Assembly: GCA_020055655.1 (NCBI GenBank)
Contig: JAIPUR010000010.1
Coordinates: 1-64,000 of the forward strand
Direction of reading: 5' to 3'
DNA: 64,000 bases
Source of the DNA: Methanosarcinaceae archaeon
GTDB lineage: Archaea; Halobacteriota; Methanosarcinia; Methanosarcinales; Methanosarcinaceae
The translations under genes and the position numbers were made by a program. The notes under the pieces were generated by a model. That model was not told the DNA's origin and made no database searches. It saw nothing but the letters and a program-made list of their open reading frames with translations. Positions 54,531 through 63,700 of the stretch are shown piece by piece. The stretch's first letter is position 1; the number at the start of each line of letters is the position of its first letter.

Positions 54531-55235
54531 TTGATTGCTTTAACTGCATCTATCGAAGACCAGATCACATTTTTCAGAGGCGAGCTTAAGGGTGTTAAAG
54601 AATACTCCAACGATGAGCTTTGTTCTATTATAAAGGAAGTTGGGTTTGAGTGTGATCTCTGTGGCAGGTGCTGCACAAGGGAATTCAATGACCATGTTTT
54701 CTTACTGGAAAAAGATGTTTCTGTGATCCGGGATATAGATCCTGATGGACTTGAGCCGGCACCATATCCTGAATATTGTGATCAGAATGGGAATTTTTAC
54801 GTTTCAGGTTATGCACTGCGCGTAAAAGAGGATGGCTCATGTATATTTCTGAATGAAAATAATAAGTGTAGAATCTATAATAAGCGTCCATCTATCTGTA
54901 GTCTTTACCCATATATGTTAAACCGCGAGGCAGATGATGACGGGAATCTGGAATGGCGTCAGATAAGTGGTCTTGATCAGCATGGATGTTATCATTCACA
55001 TATAAGTGATGAAGAATGCAAAAGTATTGCATGTGATATCAAAGCCTATGAAAAAGCCTATCTTAAACAAAAGATCGCATTCCTTGACAAAATCAAGGAC
55101 TATTTCAAAAAGAACAAACTCCGTCATGTCCAGGGAGTTTATGACCGGGAAATGCGTGCATACAAAAAAGGAAAAGATATTAAGGTATTTGTCTTTTTCA
55201 ATGGTGAATTCGAAGAACACAATATTCGCCTTTGA
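54531..55235 (+). CDS. YkgJ-family cysteine cluster protein
   Basis: A 234-residue protein. The cluster FECDLCGRCCTREF (about 40-53) with GSCIFLNENNKCRIYNKRPSICSLYPY (about 100-127) is the YkgJ/CxxCxxCC motif, which likely binds a zinc or iron-sulfur site. The start is uncertain: a TTG at 54531 is directly preceded by AGGAG with almost no spacing. The C-terminal 80 residues are helical and basic. It lies 66 bases upstream of the MFS gene in the same direction. Confidence 0.85.
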   Translation: MIALTASIEDQITFFRGELKGVKEYSNDELCSIIKEVGFECDLCGRCCTREFNDHVFLLEKDVSVIRDIDPDGLEPAPYPEYCDQNGNFYVSGYALRVKEDGSCIFLNENNKCRIYNKRPSICSLYPYMLNREADDDGNLEWRQISGLDQHGCYHSHISDEECKSIACDIKAYEKAYLKQKIAFLDKIKDYFKKNKLRHVQGVYDREMRAYKKGKDIKVFVFFNGEFEEHNIRL

Positions 55236-55301
55236 TATGTCTCCAGCATTTATCAGTCACAGGTCGTTTTCAAAATACTATACAATGGGTTTGGTTTATG
55301 G

Positions 55302-56465
55302 ATGTCTGGAAAACTAACACTTCCTATTCTTTTGCTGGTGGCATTCTTTGCAATGTCCGCAGGTGCAATTGTAGCTCCTGTCCTGCCTTTTATGGTCGAG
55401 CCCCTAAATACATCCCGTGAGGCAGTAGGGCTTGTTCTTGGAATCTACACCTTCTCAACTGCATTTTTTATGCTCTTCCTTAGTATCATTATGGATCGTG
55501 TAGGCAGGAAAACCATTATTGTACCCTGTCTGCTAATTAATGGAATAATAGGTGGTGCATGCTATTTTTCACAAGACCTGAATACATTGCTCATACTGAG
55601 ATTCGTCCAGGGAATAGGTATCGCAGGCATGCTTCCTATTGTTATGACAATGATAGGTGAGCTCTATAGTGGCCTTGATCGTGTCAATGCAATGGGTATT
55701 ATGAGTATGACTACGGGTCTTGGGGGAGTTTCAGCTCCGTTAATAGGTGGAGCTATGGCACTATATGGATGGAATGTTCCATTCTTATTTTATTTCCTTA
55801 CCGTCCCACTGGCCATTATTGCTGTTCTGGCACTGCCCGAAACTAACCTGCCGGAAAAAAGGGCAAAAAATGGTGTATTCGATCTTGCAAAGAGTCTGAA
55901 AGATATCCGTGTATCATATACCATGTTCTTGGGTTTTTCAATTTTCTTCTTGCTTTACACTATGGTAATATACGTTCCTTTCATCCTGAAGGATAACTAC
56001 GGCTTTGATCCACGGGATGCAGGCCTTGCATTGGGATTTCAGGGAATTGCCATGGCAATAATGGCTTCCAGGGCAAAGAGAATGACCAAAAGATGTGGAA
56101 AACAGCTTACTGTGAGAATTGGTTTTATTGTAGTAGGTATTGCTTTAGCAGGTACTTCCCTGGCAAATTCATTGATCTTGAATATGCTCTTCATCTTCAT
56201 GTTTGGGATTGGTTTTGGTATGGCACAACCATCCCTCAACACTCTTATAACTCAGGTGGCTCCATCAAAGATGATGGGCGGTGTTGTCTCCATTTATAAT
56301 ATTATGAAATATGCCGGACAGACCGCAGCACCTCTGGTGCTCGCATTGGTACTTTTCAATTTCAGTTTACCTGTGGTATTTGTAAGTTCAAGCATCATTG
56401 CTTTTGCAGCAGCAATTTCACTTTACTTGGCAAAGGATATTTATGCAGGATTAGATGAAAATTAA
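55302..56465 (+). CDS. MFS transporter (drug exporter-like)
   Basis: A 387-residue membrane protein with 12 hydrophobic helices. The loop motif IIMDRVGRKTIIVP (motif A, G-x-x-x-D-R-x-G-R-K) lies after helix 2, and the N-terminus reads LPILLLVAFFAMSAGAIVAPVLPF. A second, less perfect motif-A-like loop follows helix 8 (ASRAKRMTKRCGKQL). The substrate is unknown. It may be co-transcribed with the YkgJ-type gene. Confidence 0.92.
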   Translation: MSGKLTLPILLLVAFFAMSAGAIVAPVLPFMVEPLNTSREAVGLVLGIYTFSTAFFMLFLSIIMDRVGRKTIIVPCLLINGIIGGACYFSQDLNTLLILRFVQGIGIAGMLPIVMTMIGELYSGLDRVNAMGIMSMTTGLGGVSAPLIGGAMALYGWNVPFLFYFLTVPLAIIAVLALPETNLPEKRAKNGVFDLAKSLKDIRVSYTMFLGFSIFFLLYTMVIYVPFILKDNYGFDPRDAGLALGFQGIAMAIMASRAKRMTKRCGKQLTVRIGFIVVGIALAGTSLANSLILNMLFIFMFGIGFGMAQPSLNTLITQVAPSKMMGGVVSIYNIMKYAGQTAAPLVLALVLFNFSLPVVFVSSSIIAFAAAISLYLAKDIYAGLDEN

Positions 56466-56475
56466 CATTAATTCT

Positions 56476-57582
56476 TTATTCCCATGTGCCTGTAACTTTG
56501 CCATTCAGTGCCATCTTTCCCATGACTTTCCTGAAGCGTTTGCTAACAGGCGCAGTCTCAACATCTGCATAAGGTGTTCCAGGTAAAGGTGTGAGGTAAT
56601 GGGAATGTACATTTCCGCCTTTTTTGCATATCCATTCAATGAGTTCAAGGCTCATGTCCTGTTCCTCCTCGGTCTCGCCGGGGAATCCCACCATGAAATC
56701 AACCATGGGTGTAAGTCCATGGTCAAAACAGAGCTCAATGCTTTGAACAACATCGTCCACAGTGTGGCCCCTTAGTATCTCTCTTAGTATACGGTCACTA
56801 CCCGACTGGGCACCAAGACTAATTTTGGTATTGCTGCAGTATTTTGTGATAAGTTCCAGTGACTCATTGCTAATGAATTCCGGTCTGACCTCAGAGGGGA
56901 ATGTCCCGAAATATATCGTCTTTCCCTCCATCTGGTCTAGGGTGGAAAGTAGTTTCTCAACCTTATCAAGACGAAGATGTATTCCATCACTGCCGTATGC
57001 AAGGGAATTGGATGATGTGAACCTCAGATCGTCATAGTTTTTTGCACATTCAACAATAGAATCAATACTTCTGTGCCTGAGTCTTCCTTTAAAAAGTCGT
57101 GGTGTCTGGCAGTATTTGCAGCGGAAAGGGCATCCGCGACTAATCTCGATAGGTGCCATGAGTATCTTTGGGTCAAAGCAGGGATATTTATCCAGGTCAA
57201 CAGGTTCACGCTTTTCGGTGAAAATGATCTTTCCATTTTGATTTTTGTAAGCAATACCCTTAATCTTGCTTACATCCTTTCCTGCTTTCAGGGCTTGGAC
57301 AAGTTCTGGTAATGTTTCTTCCCCTTCTCCCATAATCACGTAATCGAAATACTTCAATGTCTCTTCAGGTGCACCTGATGGGTGTGGTCCGCCTGAAATA
57401 AAAATAGAATTTGTGCTGGAATCAGCTACTTCTTTGAAAACAGACTCTGCCTGCCTGCTTACAAGACTGTAGATCATTATCCCGTCATGCGGTGATTTCA
57501 CTCTGAGTGTATCAGGTATCAGGGGTGCCAGTGCAGCAAGGCTGTAGGCATTTTTCTTGTTCCAGCGAAAACAGACATCCAT
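56476..57582 (-). CDS. Radical SAM protein with B12-binding-like N-domain (TIGR04013-like)
   Basis: A 368-residue protein. The N-terminal domain (about 1-115) is a degenerate B12-binding fold (FISGGPHPSGAPEETLKYFD, GEGEETLPELV). The radical SAM core has ISRGCPFRCKYCQTPRLFKG with the CxxxCxxC cluster. It resembles an archaeal radical SAM family (MJ1487-like) whose reaction is unknown. ATG 57582 is preferred; the frame extends to 57663, overlapping the AcnX small-subunit gene. It is the last gene of the minus-strand group beginning with ubiD. Confidence 0.82.
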   Translation of the reverse strand: MDVCFRWNKKNAYSLAALAPLIPDTLRVKSPHDGIMIYSLVSRQAESVFKEVADSSTNSIFISGGPHPSGAPEETLKYFDYVIMGEGEETLPELVQALKAGKDVSKIKGIAYKNQNGKIIFTEKREPVDLDKYPCFDPKILMAPIEISRGCPFRCKYCQTPRLFKGRLRHRSIDSIVECAKNYDDLRFTSSNSLAYGSDGIHLRLDKVEKLLSTLDQMEGKTIYFGTFPSEVRPEFISNESLELITKYCSNTKISLGAQSGSDRILREILRGHTVDDVVQSIELCFDHGLTPMVDFMVGFPGETEEEQDMSLELIEWICKKGGNVHSHYLTPLPGTPYADVETAPVSKRFRKVMGKMALNGKVTGTWE

Positions 57583-57607
57583 GTTCTTTTGGTTCAGGTT
57601 GTTTTGT

Positions 57608-58009
57608 TCAATCAGTGGTTTCAACAAAGCCTTCAGTTGCATCAACTTTGACAGTATCTCCATCCTTCAATATATCAAATGGGTCATGTTCCATCTTATC
57701 TACAAGAGGTATGCCTGATATGATCGCTCCAACTGCCACGATAGGTTCGGATTCTGCATTTATCATTGCAGCCGGTGCAACACCGTTCTTGATGAGCTGG
57801 TAAAGCACATAAGAACCAACGGTAGAACCTTTTCCATGTGGAAAAACAAGCACTTTGTCTTTGATATATTTCCCATAAAGCTCATGCTGTGGTTCCTCAA
57901 TAATCCCCGTTTTCGGATCAACATTACCCAAAAATGATATGGCATCGTGTGTAAGAAGAACTTCACCTTCTGCAGCTCCTCTTGAGATACTTCTGCACTT
58001 AATTCTCAT
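57608..58009 (-). CDS. Phosphomevalonate dehydratase small subunit (AcnX swivel)
   Basis: A 133-residue swivelling-domain protein (DUF126). It begins MRIKCRSISRGAAEGEVLL and includes the catalytic-loop segment GKGSTVGSYVLYQL. Together with the large subunit it dehydrates mevalonate-5-phosphate to trans-anhydromevalonate-5-phosphate in the archaeal modified mevalonate pathway. ATG 58009 has AGGTG upstream and overlaps the large-subunit gene end by eleven bases. Confidence 0.92.
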   Translation of the reverse strand: MRIKCRSISRGAAEGEVLLTHDAISFLGNVDPKTGIIEEPQHELYGKYIKDKVLVFPHGKGSTVGSYVLYQLIKNGVAPAAMINAESEPIVAVGAIISGIPLVDKMEHDPFDILKDGDTVKVDATEGFVETTD

Positions 58010-59195
58010 CGAGAACACCTGCCTCTTCTATACATTTTTCAATGCTTCCGTACTTTGCCGAGACCTTGCACATGCTTGGAACGTATGATAGTGCTTTGCC
58101 TGAATTTACCATCATGCACTGGAAATTGTTGGCTGCAGGTGAGACCACCATACATGTGTCGCAAACAACTTTAGCTCCACTTTTCTCTATGGTGTTGACA
58201 AGTTCGGGGTATCGGTCTGCAACTTCTCTCGAAGTGCATACCCACATTTCCTTTTGCAAAGTTTTTCCGTGAAGCATAGCAGCGATCTTCTGCATCTCAT
58301 CAGGTGAACAGTGCGGGCAACCTACTGTAACAATATCGGTGTCCCTGATCTCATCACCTATCATTGCCGTTTTCTCATATACTTCAAGGATATCCTCTTT
58401 TCCGACACTTAATGTTTCATCAGGTCTTTCATAATTCAGCTTAACTGCGTCAGGGCTAACTCCTTCAACATGATAAAGAGCAACTGCACCGGATGCTGCA
58501 AGTGCTGCTCCAAGTGACTTCAATTCATCTTTCGATGGTTTGGATTGCATGTAAAAAATAGGAACTCTGCTTCCAATGGTCTTGCCGGCAAGATATCCTA
58601 ATGCTCCATAATCAGAGCCCGTAAGTTCACAGTCTACATCTACTGCAATAACTGGCTCACGCATCTCATCAAGATGATATCCGAAATTAGCAGTTTTCCC
58701 AACTAGTGCTGCTGAAAGTGCAGAAGGTCCGCCCTCTCTGTTGGTTCTTGCACCCAATACGGAATTTGAGTATGATACTGCGGAAGACTCACTCCATGCC
58801 AGGTGGTCTCCGTATTTTACATCAAATCCGTCAAGGTAGTAGGGTGTGCATGTGCATTTGGTCTGAATGCCAAGCTTCTCATAGGCAGCAACGATCTCAT
58901 GCTGCTTCTTTGCAAATTCAGCATCAACTCCCATCTCTTCCCAGCGTAGCATGTCCATGCCAGCAGGATTGAGTACGGCGGGAACTTTTACCTTGCCATT
59001 CAGGTCGGATATCCATTCAAGTCCTGCATCCCCAATGGTCTTGTAGGAAACACCGGCAATTTGTGCACTCTTGATGGGTATGAGCTTATCTGCTCCGTAA
59101 ATATCTCCAAGTGCTACAAGTATCTCTATTGCTTTTTGCAGTGTTTCCCCATCTTCCCCATTCAGGGTTCTTTCTTCTTCTCTTGTAAGGTGCAT
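57999..59195 (-). CDS. Phosphomevalonate dehydratase large subunit (AcnX)
   Basis: A 398-residue AcnX-type aconitase relative. LTREEERTLNGEDGETLQKAIEIL, the cluster Cys regions (KCTCTPYYLDG, VTVGCPHCSP, VCDTCMVVSPAA) and SSAVSYSNSVLGARTNREGGP are family signatures. The [4Fe-4S] cluster carries out dehydration. I start at ATG 59195, after the ubiD stop, and reject 78 extra bases of open frame. It forms a heterodimer with the small subunit. Confidence 0.92.
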   Translation of the reverse strand: MHLTREEERTLNGEDGETLQKAIEILVALGDIYGADKLIPIKSAQIAGVSYKTIGDAGLEWISDLNGKVKVPAVLNPAGMDMLRWEEMGVDAEFAKKQHEIVAAYEKLGIQTKCTCTPYYLDGFDVKYGDHLAWSESSAVSYSNSVLGARTNREGGPSALSAALVGKTANFGYHLDEMREPVIAVDVDCELTGSDYGALGYLAGKTIGSRVPIFYMQSKPSKDELKSLGAALAASGAVALYHVEGVSPDAVKLNYERPDETLSVGKEDILEVYEKTAMIGDEIRDTDIVTVGCPHCSPDEMQKIAAMLHGKTLQKEMWVCTSREVADRYPELVNTIEKSGAKVVCDTCMVVSPAANNFQCMMVNSGKALSYVPSMCKVSAKYGSIEKCIEEAGVLDEN

Positions 59196-59211
59196 ATGAT
59201 TCGTTTCCGTT

Positions 59212-60483
59212 TTACTCGGGCATTTTAGCTCTTTCAAAAGTTTCCGCTTCGGCAAGCACCTTTGTAGCATCAATACCTACTTTGGTGGTGGTGCCGTCAG
59301 CTGACCCTCTTGGGTCAAGGGAGCTTCCGCGTACATTTGGTATTATCATAATGTCCATGTCACCTTTTACACGGGTGGCAATGGCAAATTCCACATCGTT
59401 CAGGTCGAATATATCGATGTCATCATCCACTACAACAACGTGTTTCAGGCTGGTGTGGCTGGCAAAAGCTGCCATAATTGCATTTTTCGCATCTCCTTCT
59501 GTCTGCTTCTCTATCTGGACAACAGCATGCAAATAACAGCATCCACCCTCGGTGAGCACCACGTTCTTCACGGTGGTTACTTCGCTTACTGCATTGTATA
59601 TTCTTGGCTCATATGGAATTCCCATCATAAGCAGATGTTCAGGGCCTGCAGGAAGTATTCCGTGATATATGGGTTCCTTGCGGTGTAATATTCTTGTGAT
59701 ATGGATAACTGGTTCCTGCCTGATGAGGTCGTATGTACCTGTGATGTCCACAAATGGTCCTTCGTCAACTCTTTCTGTTGGATCGATGTATCCTTCAAGT
59801 ATTATTTCAGCATGGGGTACCTTTATTCCATTACTGCACTCGAAAACTTCAACAGGTCTGCCCATGAGGGCTGCAGCATAATTGAATTCCTTTCCAGTGG
59901 GAACTCTTGTGGTGGATGCGAATGTGACTGTGGGGTCTGCTCCAAGTACGATCGCAACCGGAAGTTTTTCTCCTTTATCAGCAGCTTTTTTGTGAAGCAC
60001 ATAGGTATGTCTTGGAGCTACAAGTCTTGCTGCAATTCTTGTTTTATCAACAACAAGCATTCTGTGTATTGCAGCGTTCATGGTGCCATCGTATTCAGCA
60101 ACCACAATACCTGCTGTAATGTAAGGTCCTGCATCTTTTTCAAAATGCGTCATAACTGGAAGTTTTGTAAGGTCTACATCGTCTTCGATAACTTCCATGG
60201 TGGGGGAATTATCCACAAATACGACTTCTCCATCAGGTGTAATCTCTGAGAGTCTCTGGATGATCATGTCCTTCTCAACACCAAACATGGCAGCAAGTTC
60301 ATCTCTTGAGCCAAGAACATTCATAATGGCCTTGTTACCATCGATGTCATGGAATAATACTGGTGCAGGTGTTTTCTTTGCAATACGCGGTGCTTCAAAC
60401 ACCTTGGAAACAGGTTCTGTGATCTCGACCAGTTTGCCTGACTCTCTGAGTTTGTTGATAAATTCCCTCATATTATCATCCAT
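59212..60483 (-). CDS. UbiD-family decarboxylase, probable anhydromevalonate phosphate decarboxylase
   Basis: A 423-residue prenyl-FMN-dependent decarboxylase. The N-terminus reads MREFINKLRESGKLVEITEPV; the body has FGVEKDMIIQRLSEI, GAGPYITAGIVV-like, RLVAPRHTYVLHKKA and VDEGPFVDITGTYD. It is adjacent to the two AcnX genes, and in archaea this UbiD paralogue decarboxylates trans-anhydromevalonate-5-phosphate to isopentenyl phosphate. The start is ATG 60483 or ATG 60471. The order decarboxylase, dehydratase large, dehydratase small makes the functional link strong. Its prenyltransferase partner UbiX is not here. Confidence 0.92.
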   Translation of the reverse strand: MDDNMREFINKLRESGKLVEITEPVSKVFEAPRIAKKTPAPVLFHDIDGNKAIMNVLGSRDELAAMFGVEKDMIIQRLSEITPDGEVVFVDNSPTMEVIEDDVDLTKLPVMTHFEKDAGPYITAGIVVAEYDGTMNAAIHRMLVVDKTRIAARLVAPRHTYVLHKKAADKGEKLPVAIVLGADPTVTFASTTRVPTGKEFNYAAALMGRPVEVFECSNGIKVPHAEIILEGYIDPTERVDEGPFVDITGTYDLIRQEPVIHITRILHRKEPIYHGILPAGPEHLLMMGIPYEPRIYNAVSEVTTVKNVVLTEGGCCYLHAVVQIEKQTEGDAKNAIMAAFASHTSLKHVVVVDDDIDIFDLNDVEFAIATRVKGDMDIMIIPNVRGSSLDPRGSADGTTTKVGIDATKVLAEAETFERAKMPE

Positions 60484-60552
60484 ATAAATGTCTGGGTTAC
60501 TAATGTAAATTCCTACTTTAAATCGTTATCTTAGCCACAGGATCATCTATTA

Positions 60553-61383
60553 TTACTTACACCATGCATGATAGTATCCACCGGATTCTGAAACCTTGAT
60601 CGAAATGCCAAATAGATCAGACAGGTTCTTATCATTGAGAATATCTTCTTTTTTCCCATCTGCGAATATTTTTCCATCATTGATAAGAATAACACGCCCA
60701 ATTTCAGGGATGACATCTTCAAGGTCATGGGTCACCAGTATGATACTTTTTCCTGAAGCTGCGATTTTCCTTGTGATCTCTTTGAACTGATGGTGGCTTT
60801 TAAGGTCAAGACTGTTTGCAGGCTCATCCAGTACAAGTATGTCCGGGTCGTGTACCAGTGCCCTTGCTATGAGTAATCTACGTGCTTCTCCCGTTGACAT
60901 CTCAGATATCAATTTGTTGCGGAGCTGTGTTAATTCCAGAAACTGCATCACTTCAAAAACGGTCTCTAGCATTTCAGGTTTGACTTTATGGTTTGGGTAT
61001 ATTCCGATACTGCTGAAAAATCCTGAAAGGACCACATCAAAACCGTATATTTCCCGGGTGTATTCCTCCTGTAACCCTCCCGAGACTATTCCAAGACAAC
61101 TGCGAAGGCTGAGAAGATCCCATTTATCCTGGTCAAACATCCTAATAGATGTGTCTTCTTTTTGTAATGGCCTGTATTCTCCGGTTATAAGTTTGATTAT
61201 GGATGATTTCCCCGAGCCATTTGGTCCTATTATTGCTACATTTTCCCCTGGATGTATGCGAAGATCTATGGAATTCAGGATCATCCTGTCCTTCCTGGAT
61301 ACGCTTACATTTTGCATATCAATACTTGGATCGAGTTTATAGTCACAAGATTTTTGTTGCATTGTATTATCCTGTGATTTCAT
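60553..61383 (-). CDS. Lone ABC ATPase (ModF/YlmA-like)
   Basis: A 276-residue ATP-binding protein. Walker A GPNGSGKSS, signature STGEARRLLIARAL (STGEA in place of LSGGQ), Walker B ILVLDEPANSLD and switch VTHD are present. There is no permease or binding protein beside it. The SIGIYPNHKVKPEMLE segment resembles the YlmA/ModF-type ATPases. It may work with a permease encoded elsewhere or in a non-transport role. Alternative ATG at 61362. Confidence 0.87.
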   Translation of the reverse strand: MKSQDNTMQQKSCDYKLDPSIDMQNVSVSRKDRMILNSIDLRIHPGENVAIIGPNGSGKSSIIKLITGEYRPLQKEDTSIRMFDQDKWDLLSLRSCLGIVSGGLQEEYTREIYGFDVVLSGFFSSIGIYPNHKVKPEMLETVFEVMQFLELTQLRNKLISEMSTGEARRLLIARALVHDPDILVLDEPANSLDLKSHHQFKEITRKIAASGKSIILVTHDLEDVIPEIGRVILINDGKIFADGKKEDILNDKNLSDLFGISIKVSESGGYYHAWCK

Positions 61384-61556
61384 TCATTATATGCATTTAT
61401 TGTTTTTGGGAATTTTAAAAATGAGTGGATCTGAAAATTGGTATTGAGATATATTATATGATACTATTATATATAACTAAATTGTACTTACAACTGGTAT
61501 GCATTATTTACACAAATCGTGTATTTGATACAGTTTGCAAATTTTCCGGTAATATT

Positions 61557-63461
61557 ATGCTATCTTATAAAAAAACGTTATTCTTATGCTTAATTTGTTC
61601 TTTATTATTAACCTTTCAAGCTACAAGCATATCGGCTACATCAGAACAAAGTACTGATGAAGAGATTTCTATTCTTGTACTGCATTCATATTATCCTACG
61701 TATGAGTGGTCTAATGAGATCTCCGCCGGGATCGCAGATGTTCTTAAAGATAGCGATTACAGTGATGCAGAAGTGTATTTTGAGTTTATGGATGCAAAAA
61801 GACATTTTAGCCCGGAGTACATGGCCAGTCTGGGTGAGGTATACCGGCTAAGGTATAATGATCCCTATGAGTTTGATCTCATTGTAGTGTCTGATAATCA
61901 TGCAATTGATTTTTTGGCCTCTGAAACAGGGCTTGAAATATTCCCTGCAGATATGCCTGTTGTTTTCTGCGGAGCCAACGATTATGACCCTACATGGCTT
62001 GAGAATAGGCCAAATATGACTGGGGTGGTTGAATCTATCCAACCTGGGAACACTCTTGAACATATCCTGATGGTTCATCCGGAAACGAAGAATTTGCTTG
62101 TGTTGAGTGACAGTCGTACCCATACATCTCATATAGTCACAGAACAGACAAAACAGGAATTTGCACCTTATGAAGATCAACTGAATATCCAATATCTTGA
62201 AGATATGACGGTAACTAGGATGAATGAAACAGTTTCAAACGTATCTGATGATACTGTTATCTTCCTTCTTCTTTACAACAGGGATAGCACCGGAAAAGAA
62301 GTTACCATGACGGAATCTATTCAATTGATCGCTGAGTCTTCAAAAGTACCGGTATATTCTTCATGGAAATTCTATCTTGGGAAGGGAATTGTTGGGGGTA
62401 AACTGACAAGTGCTTATAATGAAGGAAAACATGCGGGTGAAATTGCTATAAGGGTGATGGATGGTGCAAACCCTGCAGATATTCCTGTTACTACCAGTAA
62501 GTATCATGAATTCATGTTCGACTGGGAGCAGATGCAGCTTTTTTCCATATCCGAAGATGATCTTCCTGATGGTAGTATTATTGTCAACAAAGAGCTTGCA
62601 TTTTCGGATCAATACAGAACAGAGATAAATATTGCATTTGTGGTAATGCTAGCTTTAGTATCAATGGTTGTTTTGCTTATGATGAATCGAAGAAATCTTT
62701 ATAATACTCAGATGGAACTATTAGAGGCGAAAAAAAATGCAGAACGTGCTGATCATTTAAAATCCGCATTTCTTGCCAATATAAGCCATGAATTACGCAC
62801 ACCATTGAATGGTATAATTGGCTTTGCACAAATGTTGAAATTACCAACTCTTTCGGCTGAGAAAAAAGAACAGTATGCAGATATTATTGTAACTAGTGGT
62901 AATAGGTTGCTCAATTTGATCAATGATGTCCTGGACATTTCCAAGATCGAGGCTGGGGAAATAAACATTTACAGGAATAGTTTTAATTTTAATTATTTAT
63001 TGGATGAGATGTATTCGATCTTTCAGGTTCAGCTTGAGTCAAAAAAGCCACCTATTGAGCTGAATTTGAATAAGTCTCTGGATGATGATGAATCAATAAT
63101 GGTATCCGACAGGGATAGGATGAGCCAGATACTCACCAACCTTCTGGGAAATGCAGTGAAATTTACTCATGAAGGCTCTGTTACATTTGGTTATGATCTG
63201 TTGGACAATAATACTCTGCAATTTTATGTTAAAGATACTGGTATTGGAATACCTGAGGAGAATTTCTCCAGTATATTTGCTCGTTTTCAACAGGTTGATG
63301 ATTCTCACTCCAGAAGGTATAAGGGAACTGGTCTCGGAATGTCCATATCAAAAGGTCTTGCTCAACTTCTGGGTGGGGATTTGATATTTGAATCTGAATA
63401 TGGGGTTGGCAGTACTTTCTATTTTACTATCCCTTATGTACAGGATACCGACGAAAACTGA
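61557..63461 (+). CDS. Membrane sensor histidine kinase with solute-binding-type sensor
   Basis: A 634-residue kinase. A signal/anchor sequence (residues 1-25) is followed by an extracytoplasmic domain (about 30-350) of the ABC_sub_bind (PF04392-like) type: ILVLHSYYPTYEWSNEI, DLIVVSDNHAIDFLA, PVVFCGANDYDP. A membrane helix (INIAFVVMLALVSMVVLLMM) leads to HisKA (ANISHELRTPLNGIIGFAQM) and the ATPase domain (NLLGNAVKFTHEGS, DTGIGIPEE, GTGLGMSISKG). ATG 61557 is preferred to the frame start at 61425. There is no response regulator nearby. Confidence 0.92.
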   Translation: MLSYKKTLFLCLICSLLLTFQATSISATSEQSTDEEISILVLHSYYPTYEWSNEISAGIADVLKDSDYSDAEVYFEFMDAKRHFSPEYMASLGEVYRLRYNDPYEFDLIVVSDNHAIDFLASETGLEIFPADMPVVFCGANDYDPTWLENRPNMTGVVESIQPGNTLEHILMVHPETKNLLVLSDSRTHTSHIVTEQTKQEFAPYEDQLNIQYLEDMTVTRMNETVSNVSDDTVIFLLLYNRDSTGKEVTMTESIQLIAESSKVPVYSSWKFYLGKGIVGGKLTSAYNEGKHAGEIAIRVMDGANPADIPVTTSKYHEFMFDWEQMQLFSISEDDLPDGSIIVNKELAFSDQYRTEINIAFVVMLALVSMVVLLMMNRRNLYNTQMELLEAKKNAERADHLKSAFLANISHELRTPLNGIIGFAQMLKLPTLSAEKKEQYADIIVTSGNRLLNLINDVLDISKIEAGEINIYRNSFNFNYLLDEMYSIFQVQLESKKPPIELNLNKSLDDDESIMVSDRDRMSQILTNLLGNAVKFTHEGSVTFGYDLLDNNTLQFYVKDTGIGIPEENFSSIFARFQQVDDSHSRRYKGTGLGMSISKGLAQLLGGDLIFESEYGVGSTFYFTIPYVQDTDEN

Positions 63462-63511
63462 ATTTTCTATGTGGATATAAAAGCAAAACTCTAAGCCGGA
63501 GTTATCATATT

Positions 63512-63517
63512 AAAAAA
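63512..63517 (-). terminator. T-run terminator after tRNA-Thr
   Basis: Six Ts on the minus strand, eight bases after the end of the tRNA, are the likely termination site. Confidence 0.5.
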
Positions 63518-63524
63518 GTTAGAA

Positions 63525-63597
63525 GCCCCGGGCGTGATTCGAACACGCGACCTAGTGATTACAAATCACTCGCTCTGCCGGGCTGAGCCACCGAGGC
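63525..63597 (-). tRNA. tRNA-Thr (anticodon UGU)
   Basis: The 73-base cloverleaf reads, 5'-3', acceptor GCCTCGG pairing with CCGGGGC, D-arm GCTC...GAGC, anticodon stem AGTGA/TCACT with loop TTTGTAA (anticodon TGT, reading ACA and related Thr codons), variable AGGTC and T-arm GCGTG TTCGAAT CACGC. CCA is not encoded. No intron is present. Confidence 0.95.
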
Positions 63598-63623
63598 ATC
63601 TATCGTATGATTCGCATTGTGCA

Positions 63624-63631
63624 TCTATTTA
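63624..63631 (-). promoter_or_regulatory. TATA box of tRNA-Thr
   Basis: Minus-strand ATAAATAG (complement of CTATTTAT) lies 27-34 bases upstream of the tRNA 5' end, the usual archaeal spacing. Confidence 0.55.
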
Positions 63632-63700
63632 TGCCATGCATCCCCTTACATAGCATAATAGCAGATAAATATTATGGTTATTTTCTCTTAGGTGACACCA

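Noticed and set aside
61425-61556. An N-terminal extension of the membrane kinase
   Set aside because: A normal signal sequence begins at ATG 61557; the earlier codons are AT-rich and probably cover the promoter.
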